From assembly GCA_035578155.1 (NCBI GenBank), contig JAPWDM010000005.1:23248877-23312876 (forward strand): 64,000 bases of DNA, read 5' to 3'. Shown here piece after piece: positions 10,840 through 23,254 of the stretch. This stretch comes from Brachynemurus nebulosus (Eukaryota; Arthropoda; Insecta; Neuroptera; Myrmeleontidae). The notes below the pieces were generated by a model. The model worked only from the letters and a program-made list of their open reading frames with translations. It was not told the origin of the DNA and did no database searches. The stretch's first letter is position 1, and the number at the start of each line of letters is the position of its first letter. The translations under genes were made by a program, and so were the position numbers.

Positions 10840-11015
10840 TAGAGCAAACCTTCTTAAACTTTTTTCATTCACGACCTCAAATAAAGATGTATAAATATCT
10901 TGTGATGATTTATTGATTAGGTAACAATAAATACACATATGAAAAAATATTTCGTTATGAGCCCAAGATTTCGCTAAGCGACCCCAAATGGGGTCGCGAT
11001 CCATAGTTTACTCTG
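10840..11015. mobile_element. short hAT-type MITE
   Basis: Termini TAGAGCAAACC (left) and GTTTACTCTG (right) are inverted repeats, with a CGACCCCAAATGGGGTCG palindrome just inside the right end. Flanks CTATTGTT (10832-10839) and CTACTATT (11016-11023) agree at 6 of 8 positions, as an aged 8-bp target duplication would. The right end with GGGGTCGCGAT is of the kind common in hAT MITEs. Confidence 0.65.
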
Positions 11016-11023
11016 CTACTATT

Positions 11024-11990
11024 ATTATTTCAGAATTATTACGCGAATGTCAGGCACACTAAAAGAAATAAACTATACATAATTACACTTTAACTGCTGG
11101 GAAGAATATCTTATAACTAGGTACCTAATAAAGTATGATGTGTGTAAAATGACAAATTTATGTTGGGTCTTTGTGAAAGTCGTGAAAATCTAGCGCGGCA
11201 CCCAAAGATTTCATCAGAAACGGTACGTCTAACTTTAATCCATGATATTTTCAAACGTAGTAAGTTCAAACTACCATGTTTTTTGTAAAATCAAATTTAA
11301 AGATTTTTAAAAATACCCATTTTCCTCCGGTTTTTAAAAAAACACTGTACAAATAACTTAGAAGTTGTAGAAATTACTTGATAGTTCATACTTCTTTTAA
11401 GTTCAAAATATCCTTAAAACATGTCCAATTTGTCAAATAGCTCAGATTGTCCGTTTTCTGATTTCAGAATGAAAACGATCAAAAATTATTTTAGTTTGTA
11501 AAAGTTACGGAAACTTTTAATGCCGTTGACCTCAATTTAAAGTTTATATGCGTTTGCATAATTTTTTATAAATCAGCAAAACTATTTCGATAAAATATAA
11601 ATTATATTCAATAACTAATATCAAATACTTTTTTCCCATTTTTTTCTTTTTTCTAAAAAAAAAAACTACTACATTGTTTACAATAACTTTGCCCCAGTTT
11701 ATGATTAGTTTTATATTTTCTATTGAAAAGCAGTGGCATCTATTGTCATATTACTGTAAGTATACATTTGAAATTGTTGATTTTTCAAATGATTTAAATT
11801 GACAACTTGGGAAATAAATATCCCGTTTCACATAGAGTGGGCTCGTGCCTGATCTTGCTTCATGTTCGTTTCGTCCATTGTACAGTACGGTTGGTCAATA
11901 ATGGTCAGTTGGAGAGAAAAAACAAAAAAAAGTCAATAATAAAAAGCTCGTACATCATTAATTCCTGTTAAACAACTTCAAACTGACCAA

Positions 11991-12080
<90 letters not shown>

Positions 12081-12496
12081 CATATCTGTAGTGAATAACC
12101 ATGTCTAATGTAACAAATGGATTGGATACAACAAAATAGAATGAGACGCAATATTAAAAACTAGAGATAAGGACAGCAGTGCAATATGGATAGAGATGGT
12201 AAATTAGAGACACAAATCATAGAAAATACGTTTAAGTATGTAGGTATTAATATGTATGTGTATGTATGCATGAGATTTCTACAATGTAAGAGGACTAGGA
12301 GTATAAGTTGCTCGAAAAAAGTTTCGGGAATTGTCAAAATTTTGAATATACTTATATGAACGTCTAGAGCTGGACAGAATTCAACTCTGGTAGTGATTCA
12401 GTTAACTCCAATTGAAATTGGCATTTCGAATGGAAGCTTTTAGGATACGGCACCTAAAAAGTAAAAAAAAATTCAAAATAGTTCAAAATATCTTTT
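11024..12496. other. non-coding stretch with a long (TA)n tract
   Basis: A nearly pure (TA)n microsatellite occupies about 11994-12077. It does not belong to the HINE-like family, because neither conserved block is beside it. Nothing else was recognised. Confidence 0.5.
11994..12077. repeat. (TA)n microsatellite
   Basis: About 80 bases of alternating TA, directly visible. Confidence 0.95.
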
Positions 12497-12598
12497 TTAG
12501 CGAATTTCCAGAATGGAATTCAGCTATTACAGCCACTGTCATGACGCGACCTGAGCCCGGGACTATGGCAGAAATTTGTTTTGAGGTCCCTAGAAACC

Positions 12599-12660
<62 letters not shown>

Positions 12661-12971
12661 GCGCGATAGGTATCCAATTTTTACGAAACTTGGTGAGGAC
12701 ATTGGAGTCCCAAACCCTTGGATGAGTTCGTCAGCCAGACACGTCGGATGCCAGGAACATGGTTTTTGTTCTTGCAAAAATTTTGTTTTTTGCCAAATTT
12801 TACACTTATTCAAAAATTTTTGTGAAATTTTTTTACACCATTTAAAAGAGAAGAAAAAATTACATAAAAAAGGTCTTTAAACTTTTTTTCGATGTCAACT
12901 AGTTTCCGACAAAAACGAATTTTTATAAATGGAAATTCGCTATTTTATGCAGGATGCTGCGACAGGGGTAT
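12497..12971 (+). mobile_element. HINE-like (TA)n repeat, copy B (complete)
   Basis: This is the best complete copy. It starts TTAGCGAATTTCC, continues through a left block with GTCATGACGCGACCTGAG and TTGTTTTGAGGTCCCTAG, and then a (TA)n tract at 12600-12656. The right block contains GCCAGACACGTC and ACACCATT. It ends with GGAAATTCGCTA, the hairpin GCAG-gatg-CTGC, and GACAGGGGTAT. The two 12-bp inverted repeats (TAGCGAATTTCC and GGAAATTCGCTA) sit near each end, but about 35 bases lie beyond the right one, so the termini are asymmetric. Several short frames here merely translate the (TA)n tract as Ile-Tyr repeats. Confidence 0.85.
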
Positions 12972-14819
12972 TTTCGTCTTTGATCTATAATAGTAGATGA
13001 AAAGTATAGTTAAAATTTAATATTTCATATCTACATGATAGCGTATAAAATATTGCAAAAAAACAATATTATATTCAAATATATAAACTTAACTCTTGTA
13101 CATTTTTCTTTCCAATCATAACGTTTAACAAACACTCATTTACACTCAAACATTTAATAAAATATTCATAAAGTTAATGTAGTTCTTTTTAATTTCATTA
13201 TTTGGTAGAATATTTTTTTGATTTTTAATGAAATCTTAGATCTTAAAAGTTTAGTTTTGAGCAGTGATATACATGGATGGCCAACTATGTACCTATTTTT
13301 GAAGCAAGTATGTTGTACACAACTGGGATCTATGACAACGAAAACCCCAATATAAACAATTGATAAGAGTGTGACAACAAGACATTAAAGGTTAGTGTAT
13401 CTTTGTTTATTTCTGACTCAAAATTAGCATTTCTTTAACAAATGTGTTTTGTCATTCATTAGATAAAGACAAAATATAGTTGAGAAATACAAATGACTGC
13501 TGTCATCTTTTTCTTTGATGACTATTTAACTTTTTAAACGATTTTTTAAGTTGTCTCTCTATGTACCTCTATGGTTTTGAGGGTGTCTAGATTTTTACTT
13601 CTTTGTTTTTCAAAGGAAGGCAACTTAAGTGAAATTTGATTTTCTGTGATAACCTGACCAAGTACAACTTTTTTTCCAACGAAATCCTTATGCGTTCAGT
13701 TTGTCGGTCATCGCAGAAGGGATCAACTCTCACTTCACGATACTTTGAATTCCACAATTCCACCGACATTTTTTTTTTCATTAATGTTAGATTTTCTTAT
13801 GGTCGTTGATTAACTTTTGATTAACTTTTGAATACACCATTGCCCATAGCATCATTATTATAGTACTAGCAAAGGCGCTGAAAATTTTATGAAGAGTTTG
13901 AATTTTATTTTTCTTTAATTTCAAAATAAAATATATAAAATCGAACAGTGGAAGCGCGGTGTATACCTATTTTTTTAATTATGATGATAGTTTTCTGGCA
14001 TTTTTGCTTTAGTGACGGTTAACTTTACTGAGGTCATCATCTAACACTTTCATTGCCAATTTCCCGTGGGAAAGTCAACACTTGTCACTATTAAAACCAT
14101 TTCACACTAAAAGAAGAAACTTCAAAACTCCAACTTTTGAATTTCGGCCAATTATTTTTCGACCATTCTGTATTTGTACATCGCCATAGACAACATCTGA
14201 TAGATCTCTTCTCTGTGTACACCAATATACATAATATGTACATAAAAACAGCAAATACAACAAAACACACCAAGTGCTCATTCAAACAAACTGTAGCCGT
14301 ATACGTAGCAGTCGGTAAGTAGTCAGTGGCGTTACTGGAACTTTTCCAAAAAAATGGCAAAACAAAAAAGAATCAAACACAACTCACATCATATGAAACC
14401 CGAATATACGTATATGTATGAACACGCATATATCTTATCCGTGCAATAGCTCTTTAACTTTCGAGCAGTCTGGCTGACTAGTTGACTTAAATGTATTGAA
14501 TAATACAACCATTTTTATTTTGTGTTCATCCCCACACATATACAGAGTGATTCTGAAATAAGTTACATTCATTAAAATCCACTAAATTTATTGATATTTC
14601 GATGTACAGATCCAAACAATTAGACTGTATCTATTCCAATTCTTACGCATTCATCACGGCAGATTTACAATATTTAAAATAAAGTATCAATTTTATTTTA
14701 ATAGTCGCAACAATTGTTACAATTGTAAAAAAATTTATAGGTACAAAACGTGTCTCTCTTTAACCGGTGCGTCCGGTTTGGGTGCTTGACACTCCACTCT
14801 GAGCACAGTAACAAATACT
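12972..14819. other. non-coding stretch
   Basis: Minus-strand frames of 64 codons (13587-13781) and 89 codons (14091-14360) have no recognisable domain and no supporting context. Confidence 0.4.
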
Positions 14820-14974
14820 AAAGTAGTAAAATTACAGCAGTTTTATACTGAAAGTAGTAGAGTTACAGCAGTTCTCTACAAAAAGTAGTAAAATTACAGT
14901 GGTTCTGTATCAAAAGTAGTAAGGTTACAGTGATTTTGTACTAAAAGTAGTAAGGTTACAGTGGTTCTGTACCA
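14820..14974 (+). repeat. minisatellite, five 31-bp units
   Basis: Five consecutive 31-bp units each begin AAAGTAGTA and contain TTACAG, then TTCTGTA or TTTTGTA variants. Units differ at a few positions, with later units more alike, consistent with array growth by unequal exchange. The AGTAGTA core also occurs in the subterminal parts of the 24352-25656 element. Confidence 0.9.
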
Positions 14975-15444
14975 AAAGATTTACAAAAGCAAAAGCAACC
15001 ATGTATTTCGTTGAAAAAGTTCATTTTTAGCTGAAATTTTGCATGTAAGAATTTTATGCATGTTGAAAATATATTATGTCGATAACTTTGTTGAATCATA
15101 ACCATAGTACCATTTGTTCAGAATTGCCAAATCGTTTCCATGCAGGTCATCCTACCCCTGACTGTATAAATTTGTGCAATAAAAAATAGAAAAATGTAAT
15201 AAATTGTTACACTGTTGTAAGCAATATATTTTTAGACTCCGCAAGTTAACTTTACACCGGACTCCACTTTTAGTCGGTCTGGCTCTGGTCTTTAGTAAGA
15301 ATCAGAATATTTCTGATGCTATTTTTTTCTTTTTTTTTTTTTGATTAACAATGCTAGATTATTCCTATCGACTGTAACAATATTTTGTTTATCCAAGAAT
15401 ATTTTGAATAAATACAACATTAATTAATGAATAATTTTTCTTGC
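14975..15444. other. non-coding stretch
   Basis: Nothing recognised. Confidence 0.4.
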
Positions 15445-15955
15445 AAGGGAGGGGGCACGGGTTGGGAAATTGACTTCGGAATGAGACTTCGTATACTGAT
15501 AGTATACCTTTAGGGTGTTGATATGGTAAAATAGTAAAAAGCACTAACCAGCCGTTTTCGAACAAAATGCTTCAAAAATTTTTAAAATTTTTTTGATTTC
15601 TTTTATACAAAGTTAATGTGATAGTCAAATAGACTCGAAACAGCCGTGATAGCCGTGATCGTATCGTGCTCGCCCAGTGTCTATTAGGTTATGGGTTCAA
15701 TGCTAGGTCCATCCTATCATTTTTTTAATTTTTTTTTTAAATTTAATTTAGAATATTATTGAAATTAATAATATAACATATAAAGGTTAATTGTCTTTGT
15801 ACAAGACATCAAAAAGATTTTAAAAATTTTAGAAAAACACTATTTTTTCGGAAACGGCCGCCTAGTGCATTTTAGCATATGAACACCCTAAAGGTATACT
15901 ATTAATATACGAAGTCTCATCCCGAAGTTAATTTCCTAACCCGTGCCCTCCCCTT
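15445..15955. mobile_element. 510-bp MITE with long terminal inverted repeats
   Basis: The left end has GGGCACGGG, GGGAAATTGACTTCGG and ATAGTATACCTTTAGGGTG. All of these return inverted at the right end, giving terminal repeats of about 85 bp. Inside is a short stretch (GGGTTCAATGCT near 15690) that resembles a polymerase III B box at 8 of 11 positions; I do not see a matching A box. No clear target duplication was found, so the superfamily is unassigned. A truncated sister copy lies at 9112-9555. Confidence 0.8.
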
Positions 15956-16932
15956 ACGTCAGTTTTTAACATAAGATTGGCTTCCAGTTTTACCCATTTA
16001 ACACAGTATTAACCACCGATCCTAAAAATTACGAGACTTGTTACTATAACACCCTGTATATATGTTCATTTCATTCAATTATATTCCACCAACCGGCAAC
16101 CGAACAACAACTAGAACTATCTATCGACGACTTATTTTATTTTAACATTCACCGCAAAATTATTTCAAATTAATTAACTTTTCTATTCTTTCAATACTGA
16201 CAAGCGAACATTTCCTCCGTCACCTCCCCGTCCCAACACCCCCTACCACCGATTTACCGGCCTGGCCACCCCTTGCCTCTCCTTATCATGTTCTGTTTGC
16301 ATCCGCCACGTCGCGTCACGTCGAATCGTTGCTGTACACCATCACATTACATTGCTAACAAAAATCCCTGTGCAGCAGAGTCTGTCAAATAAAAAATTAC
16401 TGCAGAGTTATTTTAATAAAATATGTAGCAAAATTATCTATCTTGGCTCTATATTATGACTATGTAGGTACATATGTAATACACCTATACGAATACCATG
16501 GTACTTAGTTGTAGGTACATTCATATAGCCGATTATTAAATTACCGTATAGAAAATCACACGTATATGTACACACGTCATACAAAATATGCGCATAAAAT
16601 TATCATACTTACCGTGCGCGTCACTTTATCCACCGCGTCACCTATGAGTGTGTGTGTGTTTTATTTTTGATTAAAATGTCAAAATATTTCACGCTGTGAT
16701 TTTTTTTTTTGGTGAATATTACATTAATGTCAGAAGTGGTGTTTATTTTTCTCTCAAAATTTTTTTGGGAATTTTACTTGAATATGTAGATTATGTTTTA
16801 TTTATCAAATTTCAAATAAATTCATTCGGTTCTGAGCCACACAAAAGGAAAGAGTAATCAAAATTTTTAAAAAAGTTTTTTTGTGAATTTATATTCAAAA
16901 AAATATTTCTATTTTTTAAAAGATTTTTCCAA
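15956..16932. other. non-coding stretch with a C-rich patch
   Basis: About 16205-16330 is unusually GC-rich for the window (CACCTCCCCGTCCCAACACC type), but it has no long reading frame and no recognised motif. Confidence 0.35.
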
Positions 16933-16936
16933 TTAA

Positions 16937-17793
16937 GGGGGGAGTTCAAATAAAAAAGCAACTTTTTTATTTATGATTATTTTGCTTGTTGAATTTTTTT
17001 TCAAATTAGGGAGGGTTTCAAATAGAAAATTTTGTTTTTGAAACATTCATTACTCTTCCCTGTGGGGGCAGGGGGCCCTTTTTCATAAGTTTTTAAACGT
17101 TTACAAGGAACGCCATATCTCAAAAATAATGAATATTTTTTAAATATTTTTTCATTATTTTATTCCTAAAGAACCTGTCCATAAAGCTGAGTATGGGTTT
17201 AAGGTAATTATAAAAATTAACTATAAAATTGTAACCCCAAACTTCTAAAAATTATAACACCCAATTTTTTATTTAAAAAAAAAAATTTTAAAAATAGTTA
17301 CAATTGTTCAAATGGAAAAAGCATACTCCACTTTATGCGCAATATGTTTATGAACAAAATTTTAAAAAAATTAAGTCTCTATCTTTTCTAGAACTTGAGA
17401 TATGATTTTCTTTGTCCGGGAAAGCACAACTTTCGGGAAACGGTAAAAAACAAAAATAATAACAAAAGAAGCGGTTTACTCATTGTTTATTAAAACGTCT
17501 ACAAAGGCATACAAATAAAAGAACATTATTTCAGTGCATACTATAACTCATGTACACACCAAAACTAAATATTACTGATCAAATCGCGAGGGGGCGGCGA
17601 GCGTTGTCTGCAAAGGAGCAGCAACTTGACTGTGCAGCGATTCCAAAATAAATATTTTTCTACTTGAAAAAAAATTTTTTGGCCATGTTTTATATATCAC
17701 TGTGTTTGTAAAGAACTACAGAACAAAATAAAAATAAAAAACGAGATTCGAACAAAATTAGTTTATTAGCCGTTTCTGGCGTAAACTCCTCCC
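16937..17793. mobile_element. possible TTAA-flanked element
   Basis: TTAA at 16933-16936 is followed by GGGGGGAGTT, and AACTCCTCCC is followed by TTAA at 17794-17797. The inverted ends match over about 12 bp only, so this is tentative. TTAA duplications are used by piggyBac, Kolobok and Sola3 families. No transposase was seen. Confidence 0.4.
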
Positions 17794-17810
17794 TTAATAT
17801 ATTTCCTATT

Positions 17811-18130
17811 ATTACATTCTTGACTATAAATTTAATTTTTAGAAACAGACGTTATTAGTATTTTAAAATATTGCTTGAGCTTGAAACTGTTCTTTCAGTT
17901 CAATATAGGTCTTCAAATATAATTTAAACAAAAATTTCCTACTTTCCAGAAAGCTTTCCCAATCAATATAACCATTTTCTATTTTGGGTACAAATTTAAT
18001 TTTGATAAACAACGGACGTGATTAATGTTTTAGTATGTCGTTCAAGCTTGAAACTACTCCTTCATATTTTATTAAAACTATAGGTGTCCATTTGAGAGTA
18101 AAATTCGAGAACTACTCTCGAGAGTTGTGA
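17811..18130. repeat. imperfect ~165-bp tandem duplication
   Basis: Two consecutive stretches share ACAAATTTAATTTT-type, GACGT-ATTA, GCTTGAAACT and CTATAGGT/AATATAGGT landmarks in the same order. Similarity is moderate. Confidence 0.5.
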
Positions 18131-19491
18131 TTACATGTGGAGATAAAATTAATAGTACTATAGGATAAATTATGCAGCAGATCCCGATGATAAGCCAGAT
18201 TTATAGTTGTTTCTCACAATCAGATATAAATTCGTCCCTCCGACAGTTATCCTTAAAATTCGAAACACGTTCATATTGTGATGTCACTCTTAGCTATATT
18301 TATTTTTTGATTTGTATTAATCACTCTAAAACTGAATATTTAAAAAAATAAAATAAAATTAATGAAAACTAATTTAAAAACGGAAGGGACTAGCTTAATT
18401 TAAGTAGAAATTACAGAGTAACAAAATATGAAAACAATAATTTTTTTGAGTGGAAAACGTTAGTTACAATTATAAAAAAAATTTGAATTAGAAAAAAATA
18501 TAAAAAAAAATATTTGAAATCAAGAAATTAAGAGAAATCATCTTTTAAATAATTCTTTTTTTTCCCTTTTGTTTATAATATAAATTTTATTAGGCATAAG
18601 TAGGTATGCAAAACTTTTCCTTCTAAAAAAATTTCTTTGAAATAATCATTATCTCTTGACAAGTTACTCTCAATCGAACACTTAAACTAACACAATTTCG
18701 ATAATATTTATTAATAAAAATTCAATATTCAGCAGTCCCGATTGGCTCGCCAACAGTTTAAACGAAATTAAGAATCACCTCTTAACTATAGCGTGGTAAA
18801 AACTATTCAGTTTTTACAGAAACAAAAAGAAGGTAAAGAAAAAATGATAAGCATTCATTAAAAATATTTTTATATTCAAATGAAAAATGTATGTAAAGAT
18901 GTGCCGCGCCGTGCCGCTAGTTGTACTGCGCACGTTGTGGCTCGTTGTCGGAGTTTTTTTTTTGTATTTTTTAATTGGCATATTTGTTAATGAATGAAAT
19001 AAGTAATATAATTGGTTTTTCATTCAAATGTTTTAATCAACTGTCTATTCATAATAGAAGTTGATGCCACCATAATAGATATACCAACAGTAATAGTATC
19101 TGCTGTTACATCAGTCTGTCGATATTTTTGTAGACATTGATGTATTCATACAAATATAATAAGTTACAAAAAAAAAATTATGTACATTATGGTAAATATG
19201 ATGAAAGGTTTGTTCCAACAAACACTGGAATTTCCAGTTTGAATGAATACATTATTTTTTTGATGTGTTATTTAAAAGTTAAACTCAATTCAGAATTTAT
19301 AGTTCAATGTTTAATTTTCCACTGATTTGATCCATTCTATAAAAAAACACATACTTTCAAGAATTATTTTATAAATATATTTGTATAATTAGTACACAAT
19401 AATGACATTCAAGCCATACTCATTTCATTACAAAATATACAGAAATGAACCACTGGCACCAAAACTCATCACCGGATAATCTAAAATAAAA
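18131..19491. other. non-coding stretch
   Basis: There is a GC-rich patch at 18900-18952 (GTGCCGCGCCGTGCCGCTAG) in otherwise AT-rich DNA. Frames of 69 codons (18814-19023, minus) and 62 codons (19137-19325, plus) have no recognisable product. Confidence 0.35.
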
Positions 19492-19824
19492 ATACCCTTG
19501 TCGCAGCATCCTGCATAACACAGTGAATTTTCGTTTATAAAAGTTAGTTTTTCTTGGAAACTAGTTGACATAGAATAAGAGTTTAGAAACCTTTTTACGT
19601 GATTTTTTCTCTTCTTTCAAATAGTGTAAAAAAATTTCACAAAAATTTTTGAATAAGGGGAAATTTTTGCAAAAAACTAATTATTTTCACGAAAAATGCT
19701 CCAAAAACCATGTTCTGGGCATCGGACAAGTCTGGCTAGCGAACTTGTCCAACGGTTTGGGACTTCCAACATTTTCACCAAATTTTGAAAAAGTTGGACA
19801 TTTCGTTTGAGAGTTATCGTGCGG

Positions 19825-19888
<64 letters not shown>

Positions 19889-20001
19889 TTTAGTCAATAT
19901 TATTTTCGGTTCCTCGGGACCTCAAAACAAATTTCTGCCATAACTCCTCGTGTCATGACAGTGGCTGTAATAGCTTATTTTTCGATTTGAAAATTAGCTA
20001 A
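19492..20001 (-). mobile_element. HINE-like (TA)n repeat, copy C
   Basis: Inverted relative to copy B: it starts ATACCCTTGTCGCAGC with the hairpin GCAG-catc-CTGC and runs through the right block. A compound (CA)n(TA)n tract lies at 19825-19884, and the copy ends in the left block with GAAAATTAGCTAA. The 12-bp inverted repeat is mutated at both ends, so this copy is older than B. Confidence 0.8.
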
Positions 20002-20381
20002 AATAATTCAAAAAAATTTAATAATTTTGTAAGTTTCTCAAGGTAGTATCGTCGAGGTTTCTTTTTCTTATCGATTTTTCAAATTGGCAATTTTGTTATT
20101 GTAAAATAAATTATAAAAATAAAAAAAGCTCGACAGCGTTACCTCGTAATTTATGTTTAGAGTGTGCAGTCTGTGTCAAAAGCATCGGTGTAGGAGATTT
20201 TAAGTTAGAGTTTTATATACTAGAAAATCAATAATTAAACATCAGTAATCAAGTTTTTTTTCTATACTTAAACAGAATTATCAATGCCAGTTTCCTAAAG
20301 CAAGAAGTTTCCAGGCAAACAAAAATCGAAACAGCTGCCAGGTATTCCCGTTTCGGATGTATAGGACAGCTGTTCGTTTCA
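20002..20381. other. non-coding stretch
   Basis: Nothing recognised. Confidence 0.4.
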
Positions 20382-20389
20382 GCCCTAAG

Positions 20390-20504
20390 CAAGGGCGAAC
20401 CTAGCCTAAGTGGCGCCCGGGGCAGGATTAAAAAATGGCGCCCCTGTAGAAAAAAAATTTCCTTTCACCCCAAGACCCGCCACCCTCCCCTAAATCCGGC
20501 CCTG
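20390..20504. mobile_element. 115-bp hAT-type MITE
   Basis: Ends are CAAGGGCGAACCTAG and TAAATCCGGCCCTG; the right end is a classic hAT MITE terminus (complement CAGGGCCGGATTTA). Flanks GCCCTAAG (20382-20389) and GCTTTAAG (20505-20512) agree at 6 of 8 bases, consistent with an aged 8-bp duplication. The interior has GGCGCCC repeats and no coding capacity. Confidence 0.8.
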
Positions 20505-20512
20505 GCTTTAAG

Positions 20513-22177
20513 TCGGGCCGAATGGACGAAGACTTACAACTGTATATCTCCGTTAATTTTGCTCCAATCGATTTTAAATTTTAACACAATAATCTTGTGT
20601 TGTTGTACATTCATATGGCAAATTTTGAAAAAAAAAATACCGTCCCCCTTAAAGTTTGAAGCTATTTTCATGTTAATTTCGAAATAGTTCAAAAATAAAC
20701 TGAACTTTTTTTATTCAACTAGATATTTCTAAAATATGTTTTTGTGTTACCGATTAATATGCCGATCTCGTATGAGAAACTTTAGATGCATTATAAAAGT
20801 GATCAGATCTTAATAAAGCTAATATTACAACAGGAATAAAAGCTTAAAGAAACAAAATATTTTACTCCATATATCTGGATATAGAGTTACCCATTAAAAA
20901 CATACACACATATAATGACTTGATTAAATATTTCACTATTAACACAGGTAAATAAAGGGATTGAGGGGGGGAAACGGTAACTAAAGAAGAATTCATAAGT
21001 TATTTTTGAAATTAATTGTTATAAAACAAGAGCTCCAAAGCCGTGTACAAGTAGTAACATAAATTTTGCAAAGAAAGAGACGTAAACAAAGTAATAGAAA
21101 GAGAGAATGTAATTTAAAATTTTAATTGATTAACGACACGTATATTGAATAGAATGAAATAGATATATCGGGTGAAAGGGATGGAATACTTTTCGCTACC
21201 ATGAAATTATTGCACGCACTTATTATTATCAGAGTACTATGAATATAAAATTTTACCGGATGATTCAAGTTTCTTGATGTGATATTATTTTGTTTTGAAT
21301 TAAAAGATTTGTGACGTTTAAAATTGATTAAATCTCCCCCGCAGCATTGCTTGAGTTCCACACTAGTTGTCATGTACCCATTGTCTATGACATGTTTTCG
21401 ATCAAAGAATTTGATAACTAAAAGTATAATTTAGCAGATTTAGTATATTTGAAAGGGTACTTCCTCTCCTTACATTATCCATTCTGAAAATATTGTCATT
21501 CTCGATAACATTTAAATAATCACATTATGTTTGGAATACTCGCAACTTGAATCATTTAAGGTACAGAAGCTTTCAAAAATTTCGTTATTTTTTCGCCACT
21601 ATGCACCGTTTATGAGATATTTATGATCAAAATTTTCGACAACGAAAAGTATCAAGTAAAAACAAGCATAATAAGAAACCTTACATGTCATAGTTCGACT
21701 TCCGTGGTCGATTGCAACTTTCACTTCAATTTCAAGTTATGAATTATAAAACATTTCTATGGTTCAATGTTCTTTCGGGTTACGAAGAAAATCCTCTTAG
21801 ATCTTTTCTTACTTATATTTTTGTTTTTGTGTTGTAAAAACATGTTCTTTCAGATAAATTATTAATTATAAAGCCAACAATTATTTTTAATACACTCAGT
21901 ACAAATAAGCACTATGAAAATAATAGCAATAAATAATATTAATTAATAAGTTTTATTAAGAAATTATTTAAGAAACTTGCTTGTTTATAAATGGTAACAA
22001 TTAAAAGTCATATTCGAATATCGAGCCAGCAATATTATATTATATATTTATATACTTACAATTAACTAAACAACCTCGTTTAAATCTTCACCGTTCCTGC
22101 TACCCAGTCTAACAAATTCAGATACCATAGATACAGATACTAAACTCAGTCTTTGAAGTACCTGTTCAGTATAAATA
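20513..22177. other. non-coding stretch
   Basis: A minus-strand frame of 83 codons (21122-21373) is not recognised. No repeat end was found. Confidence 0.4.
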
Positions 22178-22222
22178 AAAACCGACCAAGAGTAAGTCGA
22201 GCTCGCGCAATTAGAGTTCCGT
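22178..22222 (+). repeat. fragment resembling a widespread insect dispersed repeat
   Basis: The order ACCGACCAAGAG, TCGAGCTCGCGCA, GAGTTCCGT recalls a dispersed repeat that I know from lepidopteran and other insect genomes (CCGGCCAAG ... GGACTCGCGCA ... GGGTTCCGTA). A CGGAACCCTA motif at about 23480 could be its other end. This is recalled pattern knowledge, not an alignment. Confidence 0.35.
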
Positions 22223-23045
22223 CTGAAAATTCTTATAATTTTATGAAAGAAAACTGATGCAAATTCTAACAGCTTTCCCGTAATCTATAATTGACGGTGT
22301 TTCTCCTCACATTTTCAGATATATCTGAAATATAAACAACCGACCAAAGAAATTTGTAAAGATATGTTTGGAATTCGCAAAGGTAGTTCTTTTCAACGAA
22401 ACAAAAAAATATTTCATAATTTTTCTTACAGAAAGACTTAGTTCTTCTTTTTAAGGTATATGTACCTTAAAGGTGTTTATACAGGAGACGCTTAATGTGA
22501 CGAAAGAGCCTTATTTCAGTGTTTGATTATCATACTATGGAATCAGGATGGAGTTCAATGGAAAGCATGCTTGCCGTTGACGATGTTGATGTGTCACGCG
22601 TTCTTAGGATATCCAGAAAAAGATACAGGATAAAAACACCTGGTTTACACACAGATGGTTAAATAAAACCCATTGTTTATGATTTCCAAAACTATAATTT
22701 AAAAAAAAATTATTCTTGTAATAAATTTTAGATGTTAGGTATTTCATATATTTATGTATTTATTCTACAAATACATATAACAAACGATTTTGTTAATAAT
22801 ATAAAGAATTTTAAGCATTACATTATAATGGAACTGCTGGGCAGTTTTAATGTGTCGTCATAATTAAACGTTCACTCTATTATAAATATTATTTGAGACT
22901 CTGCTACTTGTTTTCAGTCTTTATCTTAAGATTTCAATACGTGATCAGAAGATATTTCATTAGATTCAAATTCTTTCTTTTGAAATTGTTAATGCTTTTG
23001 CACAGTTTTGAACATGGTTACTTTTAACAAAGGATGCATTTTGCA
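22223..23045. other. non-coding stretch
   Basis: Nothing recognised. Confidence 0.4.
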
Positions 23046-23053
23046 CCTCTGAT

Positions 23054-23246
23054 TAGGCCCGACGAGAGGGTGGAGTAGCCGGGGTTGTAGCCCCGGGGCC
23101 CGAGCTGAAAAAGGGGACCCGTAGCAGTTAGTAAGGGCCCGAGAAAAAGTAAACAATTTTTTTTGCCCGTCACTTATTTTTTGGGGGAAATTTTTTTAAG
23201 AGATATTCTTTTTTCCCGGGGCCCAACATTTCTCTTCACAGCCCTG
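23054..23246. mobile_element. 193-bp hAT-type MITE with perfect 8-bp duplication
   Basis: CCTCTGAT occurs at 23046-23053 and 23247-23254, flanking ends TAGGCCCGACGAGAG and CTCTTCACAGCCCTG. The interior is GC-rich with GGGGCCCG repeats and two G/C-runs facing each other. The perfect octamer duplication is strong evidence for a hAT-type insertion; the left tip has a T where CAG is usual. Confidence 0.8.
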
Positions 23247-23254
23247 CCTCTGAT

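Noticed and set aside
12412..12880. Several 64-99 codon frames on both strands with long Ile-Tyr repeats
   Set aside because: They translate the (TA)n tract of copy B in different phases; the same happens at 29467-29676 and 42454-42699.
14820..14974. CRISPR-like array
   Set aside because: The repeats are directly adjacent with no unique spacers, and the DNA is eukaryotic. It is a minisatellite.
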